64,000 nucleotides of DNA, taken from contig NZ_ARXU01000006.1 of the NCBI RefSeq assembly GCF_000756655.1, positions 62,001 through 126,000 on the forward strand. The letters are read 5' to 3'. The number at the start of each line of letters is the position of its first letter. Position 1 is the first letter of the stretch. Source of the stretch: Alcanivorax jadensis T9 (lineage in GTDB: Bacteria > Pseudomonadota > Gammaproteobacteria > Pseudomonadales > Alcanivoracaceae). The position numbers and the translations under genes are program-made. This document shows, one piece after another, positions 35,145 to 43,762 of the stretch. The notes under the pieces were generated by a model. It saw only the letters and a list, made by a program, of their open reading frames with translations, was not told the origin of the DNA and ran no database searches.

Positions 35145-35835
35145 GGTGCTCTCCCCCGTTCAGTGCCGAGAACGCGACGCTGCGGTGGAAATGGTCCGCC
35201 ACCTGGTTGTCGTGGCTGACCATCAGCAAGGCACTGCCGGCGTGTTCACAGTGTTCGCAGAGCAATGCCAAAAGGGTATCGCGGCTGTGGCTATCCAGGG
35301 CCGAGGTGGGTTCGTCGGCGATGATCAGATCCGGTTTCCCGAACAGGGCCCGGGCGGCCGCCACCCGCTGTTGCTGGCCGAATGACAGCTGCCAGGCGGG
35401 CAAAGCTGAGGTGGCTGCATCCAACCCCAGACGGGTCAGCAGATCCTGTGCCGCGACCCTTCGCTGCTTGTTATTGCCGGCCGCTTCCCGTTCACAGCGT
35501 CGCCGGGAGAACCCGGCACTGAGACAGACGTTATCCACCGCAGTCAGGTACGGCAGCAGGTTGAAGGCCTGGAAGATGACACCGATATGGTCCGCCCGAA
35601 AAGCGTCCCGGCGCCGTTGCGACAGAGAGGAAAACAATTGTCCTGCCACCCGGATGTCACCCTGCTGAGCCGGCCTGATGCCGGTAATCAACGACAACAA
35701 GGTGCTTTTCCCGCAACCACTGGGGCCATGCAGCAGCACCCGCTCACCGGCCTGCAGCACAAAGCGATCGATATGAATGAAAGGCCGGGCTTGCCCCGGG
35801 TGCTGATAACGCAAGCTATCCAGTTCAAGTACCAC
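35134..35835 (-). CDS. ABC ATPase of the zinc-uptake cluster (ZrgC-like)
   Basis: A 233-residue ATPase. The GTG start is supported by GGAGTAACT. Walker A GPSGCGKST is near residue 38 and Walker B LIIADEPTSALD near 163. The signature is LSFGQQQRVAAARAL, with Phe in place of the usual Gly after Ser. The family is the LolD/MacB group that partners with FtsX-like permeases. It starts two bases after the ZrgA-like stop. Confidence 0.88.
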   Translation of the reverse strand: MVLELDSLRYQHPGQARPFIHIDRFVLQAGERVLLHGPSGCGKSTLLSLITGIRPAQQGDIRVAGQLFSSLSQRRRDAFRADHIGVIFQAFNLLPYLTAVDNVCLSAGFSRRRCEREAAGNNKQRRVAAQDLLTRLGLDAATSALPAWQLSFGQQQRVAAARALFGKPDLIIADEPTSALDSHSRDTLLALLCEHCEHAGSALLMVSHDNQVADHFHRSVAFSALNGGEHHAA

Positions 35836-35837
35836 AG

Positions 35838-36386
35838 TTACTCCAGGGGAATGCGGGTGTTACCGGGCGCCAGACGCAAAGCGCTCTGCCCGTCAGGCAA
35901 TAACAGGATGACCTCGGTAGCCAGACCGGAAAAAATCGCCAGGAACGGCAGTGTGACCTCGCTCAGCTTGTCCGGGGACTGACACTGAAAGGTCCATTCC
36001 GCTTCCACGTCCGCGTGATGGCTATGCTCATGGTGAGCATGATCGGGGTCGTGCTGCTGACTCTCCGGAAACAGTGCCGCGACGCCGCTACGGGTTTCAT
36101 GGCTGAGCCTGCAGCCTGCGACAGGGGACGGCAGCGGCTCACTCACCTGTTTCAGGCGATCCGCATAGCGAACGCGGGCGGCGGCATCCGCCGGCGGTTG
36201 CTCGGTGCCGAGAATATCCATCAGCGGCGCCCGGAAACTGACAGTCAGGCTCTGCCCTTCCACCACTACCGCCGCGTCGGCCAGACCATGCTGATGGACC
36301 CCGGCGGCGTTAGCCAGATTGCTGAGCAACATCAATAACCCGAACCCTAACCCGGCCAGGCATTCAAGCCGTACGAATCTCTTCAT
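35838..36386 (-). CDS. DUF2796 zinc-uptake protein ZrgA-like, His-rich
   Basis: A 182-residue periplasmic protein. The ATG at 36386 gives a clean signal peptide (residues 1-27, ending LANAAG); the longer reading adds an unlikely leader. The mature N-terminus has VHQHGLADAAVVVEG, the DUF2796 opening. A central loop DPDHAHHEHSHHADVE carries at least seven histidines for metal capture. In Vibrio cholerae ZrgA is a Zur-controlled zinc-uptake protein. It overlaps the MerC gene by 23 bases. Confidence 0.85.
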   Translation of the reverse strand: MKRFVRLECLAGLGFGLLMLLSNLANAAGVHQHGLADAAVVVEGQSLTVSFRAPLMDILGTEQPPADAAARVRYADRLKQVSEPLPSPVAGCRLSHETRSGVAALFPESQQHDPDHAHHEHSHHADVEAEWTFQCQSPDKLSEVTLPFLAIFSGLATEVILLLPDGQSALRLAPGNTRIPLE

Positions 36387-36768
36387 GATGACTCTCACAT
36401 TCCTTGCAGGCGCGGATGTTGCCCACATGGGTGGCAACCAGACAGATTCCGACCAGGCTGGTGAGCAGCGGTTCCCACAGGGTGTCATGCAACGCTGCTT
36501 CGAACGCAGTGAGCAGACACAACGCGATCAGCGCCAACAGACCTGGCAACAATACCTTGCGCCGCCGATGCCTGCGGTAACCGGCCACCATGGCGAGCAC
36601 ACTGATCGGCACGATCAGTGCCAGCAACGCCTGATGAAACAGTTCATCCACGCCGCCAACCACCGACAGCAAGCCAATCGCAAAGAGGCCGGCGACGCTG
36701 GCCACACAATGAATCATACACAAACCAGACAGGGCGATGGCCGCCTGGTCCAGACGTAAACGTGACAT
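36364..36768 (-). CDS. MerC-domain membrane protein
   Basis: A 134-residue inner-membrane protein with four hydrophobic helices. ATG 36768 is preceded by GGAGACAACC. The first helix carries GLCMIHCVAS, the paired cysteines of the MerC fold, and the C-terminus ends ACKECESHHEEIRTA, a Cys/His tail that could bind a soft metal. MerC proteins next to Zur or zrg genes are likely zinc-related rather than mercury transporters; no mer genes are present. Confidence 0.8.
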   Translation of the reverse strand: MSRLRLDQAAIALSGLCMIHCVASVAGLFAIGLLSVVGGVDELFHQALLALIVPISVLAMVAGYRRHRRRKVLLPGLLALIALCLLTAFEAALHDTLWEPLLTSLVGICLVATHVGNIRACKECESHHEEIRTA

Positions 36769-36803
36769 GGTTGTCTCCAGAATCTTCAACGGGTTTCTGA
36801 ATC

Positions 36804-36870
36804 GTTGGAGCCTTGTTCACAAGGCGAACTCGCGCCGTTTGGCTATTCGCCTTGCAAGCAAGGCTCCAAC
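36804..36870. repeat. Paired REP palindromes (inverted doublet) inside the zinc cluster
   Basis: Copies at 36804-36828 (core GCCTTGTTCACAAGGC) and 36846-36870 (core GCCTTGCAAGCAAGGC) in opposite orientation, between zur and the MerC gene. If the cluster is one transcript, this hairpin would sit within it and could lower expression of the transporter half. Confidence 0.8.
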
Positions 36871-36891
36871 AACCCCCGCAGTCCGCGAGGA

Positions 36892-37350
36892 TTACAGCGC
36901 AACACAACTCGCGCAGCGGCCATGCACTTCCAGCAAGGGGTTCTGCTGGGTCACGAACCCCAGGCTGTTGATGCTCTGCTGCAACTCGCTGATGGCCGCC
37001 CCCGCCATGGGGGTTTCCTGCACGGCACCACAGTCGTCACAGAGCAGGAACACCGTGCCCTGGTGACCGTGATGGCAGGTGATGTGATCGCAGGCCAGGT
37101 ATTGGTTGGTGGAACTGAGCCGGTGGGCCAGCCCCTGTTGCACCAGAAAATCCAGCGCCCGGTAGATGGTGGGCGGCTGGGCATTGTCCTGGTATTGCGC
37201 CTTGAACTGGTCCAGCAACTGGTAGGCACTCTGAGGGCCCGACTGGGCCAGCAACAACGCCATGACCTGACGCCGCTGGGGAGTCATGCGCACGCCCTGC
37301 TCGCGGCAATGCTGTTCGGCGCTGGCGAGAATACGGTCGGTGCGGCTCAT
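36892..37350 (-). CDS. zur: Zinc uptake regulator Zur (Fur family)
   Basis: A 152-residue repressor. The winged helix spans about residues 1-80 (MTPQRRQVMALLLAQ, then PPTIYRALDFLVQQGLAHRL). Two structural CxxC pairs are present: Cys104/Cys107 (LLCDDCG) and Cys146/Cys149 (RCASC), with C87, H89 and HHGH around 93-96 as likely regulatory zinc ligands. In zinc-replete cells the family represses uptake genes by binding the AT-rich palindrome seen at 39652-39669. It is encoded inside the operon it probably controls. Confidence 0.92.
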   Translation of the reverse strand: MSRTDRILASAEQHCREQGVRMTPQRRQVMALLLAQSGPQSAYQLLDQFKAQYQDNAQPPTIYRALDFLVQQGLAHRLSSTNQYLACDHITCHHGHQGTVFLLCDDCGAVQETPMAGAAISELQQSINSLGFVTQQNPLLEVHGRCASCVAL

Positions 37351-37357
37351 GACAGTC

Positions 37358-37987
37358 CTATATATCCAGTGTGACCAGCAGGCGTTGCTGACCGGGAGAC
37401 ACGGGCGGGGATCGGTGAACCACGCCCGAGCCCGGATTATCCCGCCAGGTGTCGCCTTTGAACAGGGCTACCTGCCCGGCCGACAACTGTTGCACGCTGT
37501 CGGCGGCAAAGCGGCCCTCCTGCTCTACGCCCGGCACCAGCAGACCGGCAGGCACCGACGGAGCCGGCAGCCACTGGCTGCCCGGGCCACCGTAGGTACA
37601 CAGCAAGCGCACGGGGATGCGATCCACATGGAAACGCGGGCACATGGGCTTTTCCAAAGCAGTGACGCGCACTCCCACGCCACTCACACCGAACAGGCAG
37701 GCCATCATGCCCGCCAGCAACATCAGGTCCTCACGCAGTGGTGCAAAATCCTCACCGGGCAGCGAGCGCTCGATGGAACCCGCCAGGTCTTTAACATCCA
37801 GCCAGCTTTTGGCCGCCAGCTTCTTCCGGCATGCCTGCTGTACAAGCTGCTGATCGATCGGGCTGCGCCGATCCCAGACTGCCACCTGTACCGGGTCCAT
37901 CATCACATCGGCGAGCACCCCGGCATCATCGCGCATGACCAGTCCCGGTGCGGCATAGGCCCTGGGCAACGTCCTTGCGTCAATCAT
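37358..37987 (-). CDS. DUF1826 protein of the zinc-starvation cluster
   Basis: A 209-residue cytoplasmic protein. ATG 37987 overlaps the GTPase stop (ATGA). The C-terminal half contains [21 protein letters not shown] and [13 protein letters not shown], which with FHVD provide an H-x-D...H arrangement reminiscent of metal-dependent oxygenase folds; that reading is speculative. DUF1826 genes commonly accompany Zur and COG0523 genes. No enzyme activity is known. Confidence 0.8.
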   Translation of the reverse strand: MIDARTLPRAYAAPGLVMRDDAGVLADVMMDPVQVAVWDRRSPIDQQLVQQACRKKLAAKSWLDVKDLAGSIERSLPGEDFAPLREDLMLLAGMMACLFGVSGVGVRVTALEKPMCPRFHVDRIPVRLLCTYGGPGSQWLPAPSVPAGLLVPGVEQEGRFAADSVQQLSAGQVALFKGDTWRDNPGSGVVHRSPPVSPGQQRLLVTLDI

Positions 37988-39234
37988 CCGGCCATCTCCC
38001 ACTGCGGGAACGGATCTTCCAGCTGCTGCCACAATGCCTTGCCGGCGAGCATTTCTTCTTCCGTGAGCAGACAGGCATCCAGCGCCCGGCGAGTCGTCTC
38101 CGGTTGCAGGTTGTGACCAATGAAGACCAGTTCCTGGCGCATGTCGCCGAAGGGTTCCTGCCATTTCTCCATGATCATGGCGCGGTATTCCGGGTCTGTG
38201 GGCCAGTTGTGGTTCGGCACGGTTTTCCAGAACAGGCCCGCCGGGCCGTGGTGGGCGATCTCGCCGGCCTGGCTCCAGTTGCCGGCAAATTGCGGGCGGC
38301 TGGCCAGCCAGAAGAACCCCTTGGAACGCAGCAAGGTGCCGTAGGGCCAGGGCTGCTGCAGAAAGTCCCAGAACCGTTGCGGGTGGAAAGGGCGACGGGC
38401 TTCATAACTGAAACTGCTGATGCCGTATTCCTCGGTTTCCGGCAAGTGCTCGCCGCGCATTTCCTTGAGCCAGCCCGGCGCCTGCTGGGCTTTTTCAAAA
38501 TCGAACAGGCCGGTATCCAGCACCGCATCCAGAGGCACCATGCCGTGCTTGATCGGTATTATGCGAGCGTCCGGATTAAGCAGCCGCAGCGTGGCGCAGA
38601 GCATCTCCAGATCTGTCTCGCTGACCAGGTCGGTCTTGCTGATCAGCAGCACATCGCAGAATTCCACCTGCTCCACCAGCAGGTCCACCACGTTTCGCTG
38701 ATCGTCTTCGCCCAGACTTTCACCGCCTTCCTGCAGGGTGCGGGCACTGCGGTAGTCGCGCAGGAAATTTACCGCATCCACCACGGTTACCATGGTATCC
38801 AGCCGCGCCACCGAAGAAAGGCTGTCACCGTTTTCGTCTTCGAAGGTAAAAGTTTCCGCCACCGGTAGCGGCTCGGAAATGCCGGTGGACTCGATCACCA
38901 GATAGTCAAAGCGCCCTTCCCGGCACAGCCGGGTTACTTCCAGCAGCAGGTCTTCGCGAAGGGTGCAGCAGATACATCCGTTGCTCATCTCTACCAGCTT
39001 TTCCTCGGCGCGGTTCAACGACACCTGGTTGCTGACCAACGCCGCGTCGATATTGATCTCGCTCATGTCGTTGACGATCACCGCCACGCGCAGGCCGGCA
39101 CGGTTATTGAGAATGTGATTGAGGACGGTGGTTTTGCCGGCACCGAGAAAGCCCGATAGCACGGTAACGGGTAGCTGGCGCACGGGCGTCGCTTGCTGAG
39201 TAGTCATGGGATTATCCGGTTCATGAGTGTGCAT
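37984..39234 (-). CDS. COG0523 GTPase, zinc metallochaperone candidate (ZigA/ZNG-like)
   Basis: A 416-residue G3E-family GTPase. Walker [11 protein letters not shown] spans 27-36, the metal-binding GCICC is at 86-90, and the specificity motif LLISKTDL lies near 205. The C-terminal CobW domain runs from about 300, with HHGPAG and a basic segment. COG0523 proteins bind zinc and use GTP to deliver it to client enzymes during scarcity. The start could instead be Met10 (39207); both lack a strong ribosome site and the gene overlaps the DksA-like stop. It is coupled to the DUF1826 gene. Confidence 0.9.
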   Translation of the reverse strand: MHTHEPDNPMTTQQATPVRQLPVTVLSGFLGAGKTTVLNHILNNRAGLRVAVIVNDMSEINIDAALVSNQVSLNRAEEKLVEMSNGCICCTLREDLLLEVTRLCREGRFDYLVIESTGISEPLPVAETFTFEDENGDSLSSVARLDTMVTVVDAVNFLRDYRSARTLQEGGESLGEDDQRNVVDLLVEQVEFCDVLLISKTDLVSETDLEMLCATLRLLNPDARIIPIKHGMVPLDAVLDTGLFDFEKAQQAPGWLKEMRGEHLPETEEYGISSFSYEARRPFHPQRFWDFLQQPWPYGTLLRSKGFFWLASRPQFAGNWSQAGEIAHHGPAGLFWKTVPNHNWPTDPEYRAMIMEKWQEPFGDMRQELVFIGHNLQPETTRRALDACLLTEEEMLAGKALWQQLEDPFPQWEMAG

Positions 39235-39634
39235 AGTGTCGTTCGTTGGCTTCCAGCCGGGTTTTCACTTCGGCGCAATACTCCGTGGTGGGCCGGGCCA
39301 GCAGCCGGCGTAATCCGATGGGTTCGCCACTGATCTGGCAATAGCCATAGTCACCCTGGTTAAGACGACGCAGGGCCTGACGGATTTTTCCCAGCAACAC
39401 CTGACGACGAGCCAGGAAGCGCAGCTGGTGCCGACAGGCTTCCTCATCCGCAGCGGCATCCAATGGGTCCGACTGGGGCGGGGTTTGTAATGCCTGTCGA
39501 GCGTCGGCCAGTTCCTGTTCGCAGTCCTTGGCCAGTGCCAGCAAACGGTCACGGAAGAATGCCTGCTGAGCAGCATCCATGTAGTCCGACTCCGACATGG
39601 CGAGCAGGGCCTTTTCACTGGGAACGTCCGGCAT
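39221..39634 (-). CDS. dksA2: Zinc-independent DksA paralogue (DksA2-like)
   Basis: A 137-residue RNA-polymerase-binding protein. AAGGAGG precedes the ATG. The coiled-coil tip keeps DxxDxA (SDPLDAAAD, residues 55-63), required for action in the secondary channel with ppGpp. The C-terminal globular domain has only Cys99 and Cys120: the usual four-cysteine zinc finger is reduced to CxxS and CxxV. This matches P. aeruginosa DksA2, which replaces zinc-containing DksA during zinc starvation. It is the first gene after the Zur box. Confidence 0.92.
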   Translation of the reverse strand: MPDVPSEKALLAMSESDYMDAAQQAFFRDRLLALAKDCEQELADARQALQTPPQSDPLDAAADEEACRHQLRFLARRQVLLGKIRQALRRLNQGDYGYCQISGEPIGLRRLLARPTTEYCAEVKTRLEANERHYAHS

Positions 39635-39651
39635 GATCGCCTCCTTTTAAA

Positions 39652-39669
39652 GTTATGTTATAACATAAC
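39652..39669. promoter_or_regulatory. Zur box
   Basis: GTTATGTTATAACATAAC is a perfect 18-bp palindrome matching the gammaproteobacterial Zur operator pattern. It ends 18 bases upstream of the DksA-like start codon, where it would cover the promoter or start of transcription. No second copy was seen in the intergenic gap before the MerC gene. Confidence 0.88.
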
Positions 39670-39899
39670 AATAGCGGACGACAATCCGTTGCACGGAAAA
39701 AGCCCCATGGCCCTACCGATGATTCCCTCTCAAAGAAATGACGAAACCGTATTACCAGGGTTTACGCGCTGACGCCGAGGAAAGCCTTGATACACCAGCG
39801 CCTGGCGGCGCTGGAAAATTCAAAAAAACGACGACCCGGACATTCATAGCGCTGCCCCACAGGCAACAAAGCCGGGCCCTTATCGGACTGACTACCCTT

Positions 39900-40784
39900 C
39901 TACTCTGCACCCGCCATGAAGGGCACAACCTGATACCCCGCTTCCTCAAACATTACCCGCAGGCTATCCGGCCCACCAAGGTGCAAGGCGCCCACCAGCA
40001 CCAGATTCGGCGTACCTTCCGTCATGGCCTGCTGGATTTTCGGATACCACTGGCGATTACGCTCGATGATAAGATTCTGGTAGATGCCTGGGTATTCGGT
40101 CTGCATTTCATCGGCACCCAGCAAGGCGTAGAGACCATCCATGTCGCCTTTGCGCCAGGCATCAACGGCCTCCTCCATCATGCCATCCATGTGCTCAATG
40201 CCTTCCAGGGAAGATTCAATCAGGGCATCACTACTCTCTTCATTGAGCTGCGCCATGAACGACAGCAGGGTATCGCTGGATTCCAGGAAACCCAGCGTCT
40301 TGCCCTGCTGATTGGCCCGGGTGAAATAAAATTCGTCCACGCCCCGGCCAAAACCCTGACGCCCCAGTTCATGAACGGTCATGGCCATGGAGACCATGGC
40401 CGGCTTGAACCCCTGGTAGGTGGCCAGCGGAAAGTTGGCCTGGGCAGCATAGTCCTGCAATTGCCGCCAGACCGGATCAGACAAATCGTCTTCAAGGGAA
40501 CGACCAGCTGGCTGCATCATCATCTGCGTCAGTCGCCGGGAAAAGGCCGGCGAGGCAGAGTCGGCCAGGTTGGATTCCAGATACACCTGCTGCGCCTGCT
40601 CAAAGGCCTGCTGCATGGCTGCCGGTGGCGGCAGATCCGCCGCACGCAGGAAATGCACGGTGGCCCCCAGCCGGATACGTTTGTCATCCTTGCTGACTTC
40701 CCAGACCGGATCCGCCTGAAGCCAGGACGCCAGAGACAGCAACACCACCAGCACCGCAAACCGTCGAATAATCGATAACCCCAT
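39900..40784 (-). CDS. TraB/GumN family protein
   Basis: A 294-residue exported protein. The signal peptide is about residues 1-24 (RFAVLVVLLSLASWLQA). Conserved family blocks are IRLGATVHFLRAADLPPP near the N-terminus, a central Glu-rich stretch, and LVLVGALHLGGPDSLRVMFEEAGYQV near the C-terminus, the G-x-x-H...G-x-x motif of TraB/PrgY/GumN proteins, which are predicted metalloproteases of the Tiki superfamily. The His pair fits a metal site. A GGGGG run lies upstream of the ATG. Its adjacency to the zinc cluster may be chance. Confidence 0.85.
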   Translation of the reverse strand: MGLSIIRRFAVLVVLLSLASWLQADPVWEVSKDDKRIRLGATVHFLRAADLPPPAAMQQAFEQAQQVYLESNLADSASPAFSRRLTQMMMQPAGRSLEDDLSDPVWRQLQDYAAQANFPLATYQGFKPAMVSMAMTVHELGRQGFGRGVDEFYFTRANQQGKTLGFLESSDTLLSFMAQLNEESSDALIESSLEGIEHMDGMMEEAVDAWRKGDMDGLYALLGADEMQTEYPGIYQNLIIERNRQWYPKIQQAMTEGTPNLVLVGALHLGGPDSLRVMFEEAGYQVVPFMAGAE

Positions 40785-40931
40785 GACAAGCCCCCGTTAT
40801 TTTTTTCCAGTGTGTCAGCTTGCGGTGAAAAAGAAAGATGGATTCCACTCAGGTTACTGGCGTGATTGATCAACGGTTAGCCCGCCAACATGACTCCTGT
40901 AAAAACCGGCGCCTCTGAGCTGGCAGAACCG

Positions 40932-42260
40932 TTATTGCAGCAAAGGTAGCAACCCACCGAGCACACCGGCGGCGATCAGATTGAGTACGATACCGGCGCG
41001 GATCATGGTTCTCTGTGGCACATGGCCGCTGCCGTAGACCATGGCATTGGGCGGTGTGGCCACCGGCAACATGAACGCACAGCTGGCGGCAAAAGCCACC
41101 AATAGGGCCACGGTGACCGGGTCGGCACCCACCGAAGAGGCCACTGGCATCAGCAGCGGTATCAGCAAGGCAGCACTGGCGGTATTGCTGGCCAGCTCGG
41201 TGAGAAAAATCACGAAGCTCGCGATGATCAGATAGACCAGCCAGGTTTCCTCTGCCGGTAGCGCCTGACTGATACCGTCTGCCAGCCAGGCGCTGGTACC
41301 GGAACTCTGCAGCAACATGGACAGCGTAATACCGCCACCGAACAACAGAAGCACGCCCCAGTTCGCGTGCGCTTCAATATGCTGCCAGCTCACGCAGCGG
41401 CTGATCCCCAGCAGGACAATGGCCATGCAGGCCACCCAGCTATCAAAGGATGTCTCGATACCCAACCTGTCCCCCAGGGGGGCACCGAAAACCCACAACC
41501 CCACCGTCAGCAGAAAAATCGCCAGCGTCATTATCGCGCCGGGGCTGGTCGGAAAAGGCAGGATGGTTTTCACATCCACTGTTGGCAGATTGGCTTCCGG
41601 GCGAGTGGTGTAAAACAGTACCAGCAGGGCCAGCGGAAACAGCAACAGAAACGCCGGGATACCAACGGCCAGCCAGTCGTTGAATGACCAGCCCAACGCC
41701 GCTGCCGCGATGGCATTGGGGGGACTGCCCACCAGGGTAGCCATGCCGCCGATATTGGCGGACCAGGCCAGGGCCAGCAGCAGAAATACCCGATAACGGG
41801 GATGGCTGTCAGCCAAGGGGGCGGATAGCCCCAGGGCAATGGGCAGCATCATGGCGGTGGTCGCCGTGTTGCTGATCCACATGGACAGCAGTGCTGTGGT
41901 GACTGCAAGCAGTAACGCCGCCGGTAACGCTCTGCCACCGGCCAGGGTCAGCAGCCGCTGCGCCAGCCAGCGGTCGATACCGTGTTCGCCCAGCGCCGCC
42001 GCCAGGGCAAAGCCTCCCAGAAACAGGGCCACGACAGGATGGGCAAAGCCGGCAAGCGCGCTATCCAGATTCGCCAACCCCAGACCGACGCCAAGCACCG
42101 GTACCAGCAGCGCGGTAAACGTGAGCGGAATGGCTTCGCTGAGCCACAGCAGCCCGATCAGCACAAACAGGGCCAACCCGGCTCCGGTTTTGGAGTCAGC
42201 AGGTAGATGGTATGCCATTACAGCGGCCACAACGGCCATGGCAATCAGCAGGAATCGCAT
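40932..42260 (-). CDS. SLC13/DASS-family sodium-coupled anion symporter
   Basis: A 442-residue transporter with about eleven helices. The paired SNT motifs that form the two Na+ and substrate sites are at 130-132 (SNTATTAMMLP) and 358-360 (SNTASAALLIP), with the inverted-repeat layout of the VcINDY fold. Substrates in this family are di- and tricarboxylates or sulfate; conserved GSPPNAIAAAAL and ATPPNAMVYGSG do not settle which. Na+ coupling would suit a marine cell and the sodium channel encoded elsewhere in this window. Confidence 0.88.
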   Translation of the reverse strand: MRFLLIAMAVVAAVMAYHLPADSKTGAGLALFVLIGLLWLSEAIPLTFTALLVPVLGVGLGLANLDSALAGFAHPVVALFLGGFALAAALGEHGIDRWLAQRLLTLAGGRALPAALLLAVTTALLSMWISNTATTAMMLPIALGLSAPLADSHPRYRVFLLLALAWSANIGGMATLVGSPPNAIAAAALGWSFNDWLAVGIPAFLLLFPLALLVLFYTTRPEANLPTVDVKTILPFPTSPGAIMTLAIFLLTVGLWVFGAPLGDRLGIETSFDSWVACMAIVLLGISRCVSWQHIEAHANWGVLLLFGGGITLSMLLQSSGTSAWLADGISQALPAEETWLVYLIIASFVIFLTELASNTASAALLIPLLMPVASSVGADPVTVALLVAFAASCAFMLPVATPPNAMVYGSGHVPQRTMIRAGIVLNLIAAGVLGGLLPLLQ

Positions 42261-42385
42261 GGTTATTATTCTGTTGCCGGTTCAGCCCGAGCTTACGGAC
42301 TGCCTGCCGTAATAACCAGTGTCCAGCATGGAACCTCCCCAGCTCACACTGACCCCGCAGCACCGCCATGCTAGGGTTAGGTCCC

Positions 42386-43762
42386 ATGGATACGATCAAA
42401 CAACTCGAAACAGCCATGGGTCAGATTGTCGGCTTTCTCTGGGGACCACCGCTGGTCGTCCTGCTGGTGGGCGGCGGTCTGTTCTTCCTGCTCTATTCCC
42501 GCCTGCTGCCCTACCGCTACCTGCCGCAAAGCGTGCGCCTGCTGTGGCGCAAACCGGACCGCGATGATCCAGGTCAGCTCTCTCATTTTCAGGCGTTAAG
42601 CACTGCGCTGTCCGGCACCCTGGGCATGGGCAATGTGTCCGGTGTGGCTATTGCCATCGCGGTAGGCGGCCCCGGGGCGATTTTCTGGATGTGGGTCAGT
42701 GCCCTGGTGGGTATCGCCACCAAATTCTATACCTGCACCCTGGCGGTGATGTTTCGCGGCCAGGACAGCGAAGGCCAGTGGCAAGGCGGCCCCATGTATG
42801 TGGTGCGCGAAGGGCTGGGCAAGAAATGGCTGCCGCTGGCCTATTTCTTTGCCGTGGCCGGATTGCTGGGCACCATGCCGATCTTCCAGATCAATCAACT
42901 GGTCCAGGTGCTGCGCGACACCCTGGCCATCCCTGCCGGGCTGGCCAGCGCCGATGCTCATTTCACCTTCGACCTGATGCTGGGCCTGGTGCTGGCCCTA
43001 CTGGTGATGGCGGTGGCTCTGGGTAAGTTGCCCCGGCTGGGCAAGGTCACCGGCATGCTGGTACCGACCATGGTAGTGGGATATCTGCTGCTTACCGCCG
43101 TGGTGCTGGCAAGCCATGCCAGCGAGATCCCTGCCGCCTTTGCGATGATTTTCGAGGATGCCTTCAGCGGCAATGCCGTTGCCGGCGGCGTGGTGGGGGC
43201 TGTGATAATCACCGGCATTCGCCGAGCCGCGTTTTCCAATGAAGCCGGCATCGGTACCGAAGCCATGGCCCATGGTGCCGCCCAGACCAGGGAGCCGGTG
43301 CGTGAAGGCATGGTCGCCATGCTCGGGCCGGTGATCGATACACTCATCGTCTGCACCTGCACGGCTCTGGTCATTCTGATCAGCGGCGTCTGGCAAAGCG
43401 GGGAAAGCGACGGGGTCACGCTTACCGCCAACGCCTTTGGCAACCTGTTCCCCCATGGCGGCGCCGTCATTCTGGCAGTGCTGGTGTCCCTGCTCAGCCT
43501 GAGTACGGTTTTTACCTTCTGGTACTACGGCAGCAAGTGCCTGGGCTTTTTGATTGGGGCGAAATACCAGCACCATTACATATGGTGGTATCTGGTGCTG
43601 GTGGTGTTGGGTGCGGTGGCATCACTGAAGCTGGTGGTGAGTCTGATCGATTCCATGTACGCGCTGATGGCGATTCCCACCATGACCTCTGCCCTGCTGC
43701 TGGCGCCGAAGGTCAATCAGGCGGCCAAGCGATATCTCAAGCCGTCGCAAGCATCTCGGTGA
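42386..43762 (+). CDS. AGCS-family sodium:alanine/glycine symporter
   Basis: A 458-residue symporter with about eleven helices. The start MDTIKQLETAMGQ is preferred over an upstream ATG (42368) because TTAGG lies before it and the family begins there. The AGCS signature is GTLGMGNVSGVAIAIAVGGPG near residue 76, followed by FWMWVSALVG, and RAAFSNEAGIGTEAMAHGAA near 285. It imports alanine, glycine or a similar small amino acid with Na+. Its 3' end overlaps the convergent HAD gene by 26 bases. Confidence 0.88.
   Translation: MDTIKQLETAMGQIVGFLWGPPLVVLLVGGGLFFLLYSRLLPYRYLPQSVRLLWRKPDRDDPGQLSHFQALSTALSGTLGMGNVSGVAIAIAVGGPGAIFWMWVSALVGIATKFYTCTLAVMFRGQDSEGQWQGGPMYVVREGLGKKWLPLAYFFAVAGLLGTMPIFQINQLVQVLRDTLAIPAGLASADAHFTFDLMLGLVLALLVMAVALGKLPRLGKVTGMLVPTMVVGYLLLTAVVLASHASEIPAAFAMIFEDAFSGNAVAGGVVGAVIITGIRRAAFSNEAGIGTEAMAHGAAQTREPVREGMVAMLGPVIDTLIVCTCTALVILISGVWQSGESDGVTLTANAFGNLFPHGGAVILAVLVSLLSLSTVFTFWYYGSKCLGFLIGAKYQHHYIWWYLVLVVLGAVASLKLVVSLIDSMYALMAIPTMTSALLLAPKVNQAAKRYLKPSQASR

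Noticed and set aside
36364-36768. Mercury-resistance MerC
   Set aside because: No merR, merT, merP or merA lies near. Context with Zur and zrg-like genes favours a zinc-related role.
39795-39814. CCAGCGCC/GGCGCTGG hairpin as a terminator of the TraB/GumN gene
   Set aside because: The stem is perfect but no T run follows on the minus strand, so it is not called.
39738-40778. Plus-strand ORF of 346 codons
   Set aside because: Antisense to the TraB/GumN gene; low-complexity His/Gln-rich translation typical of shadow frames.
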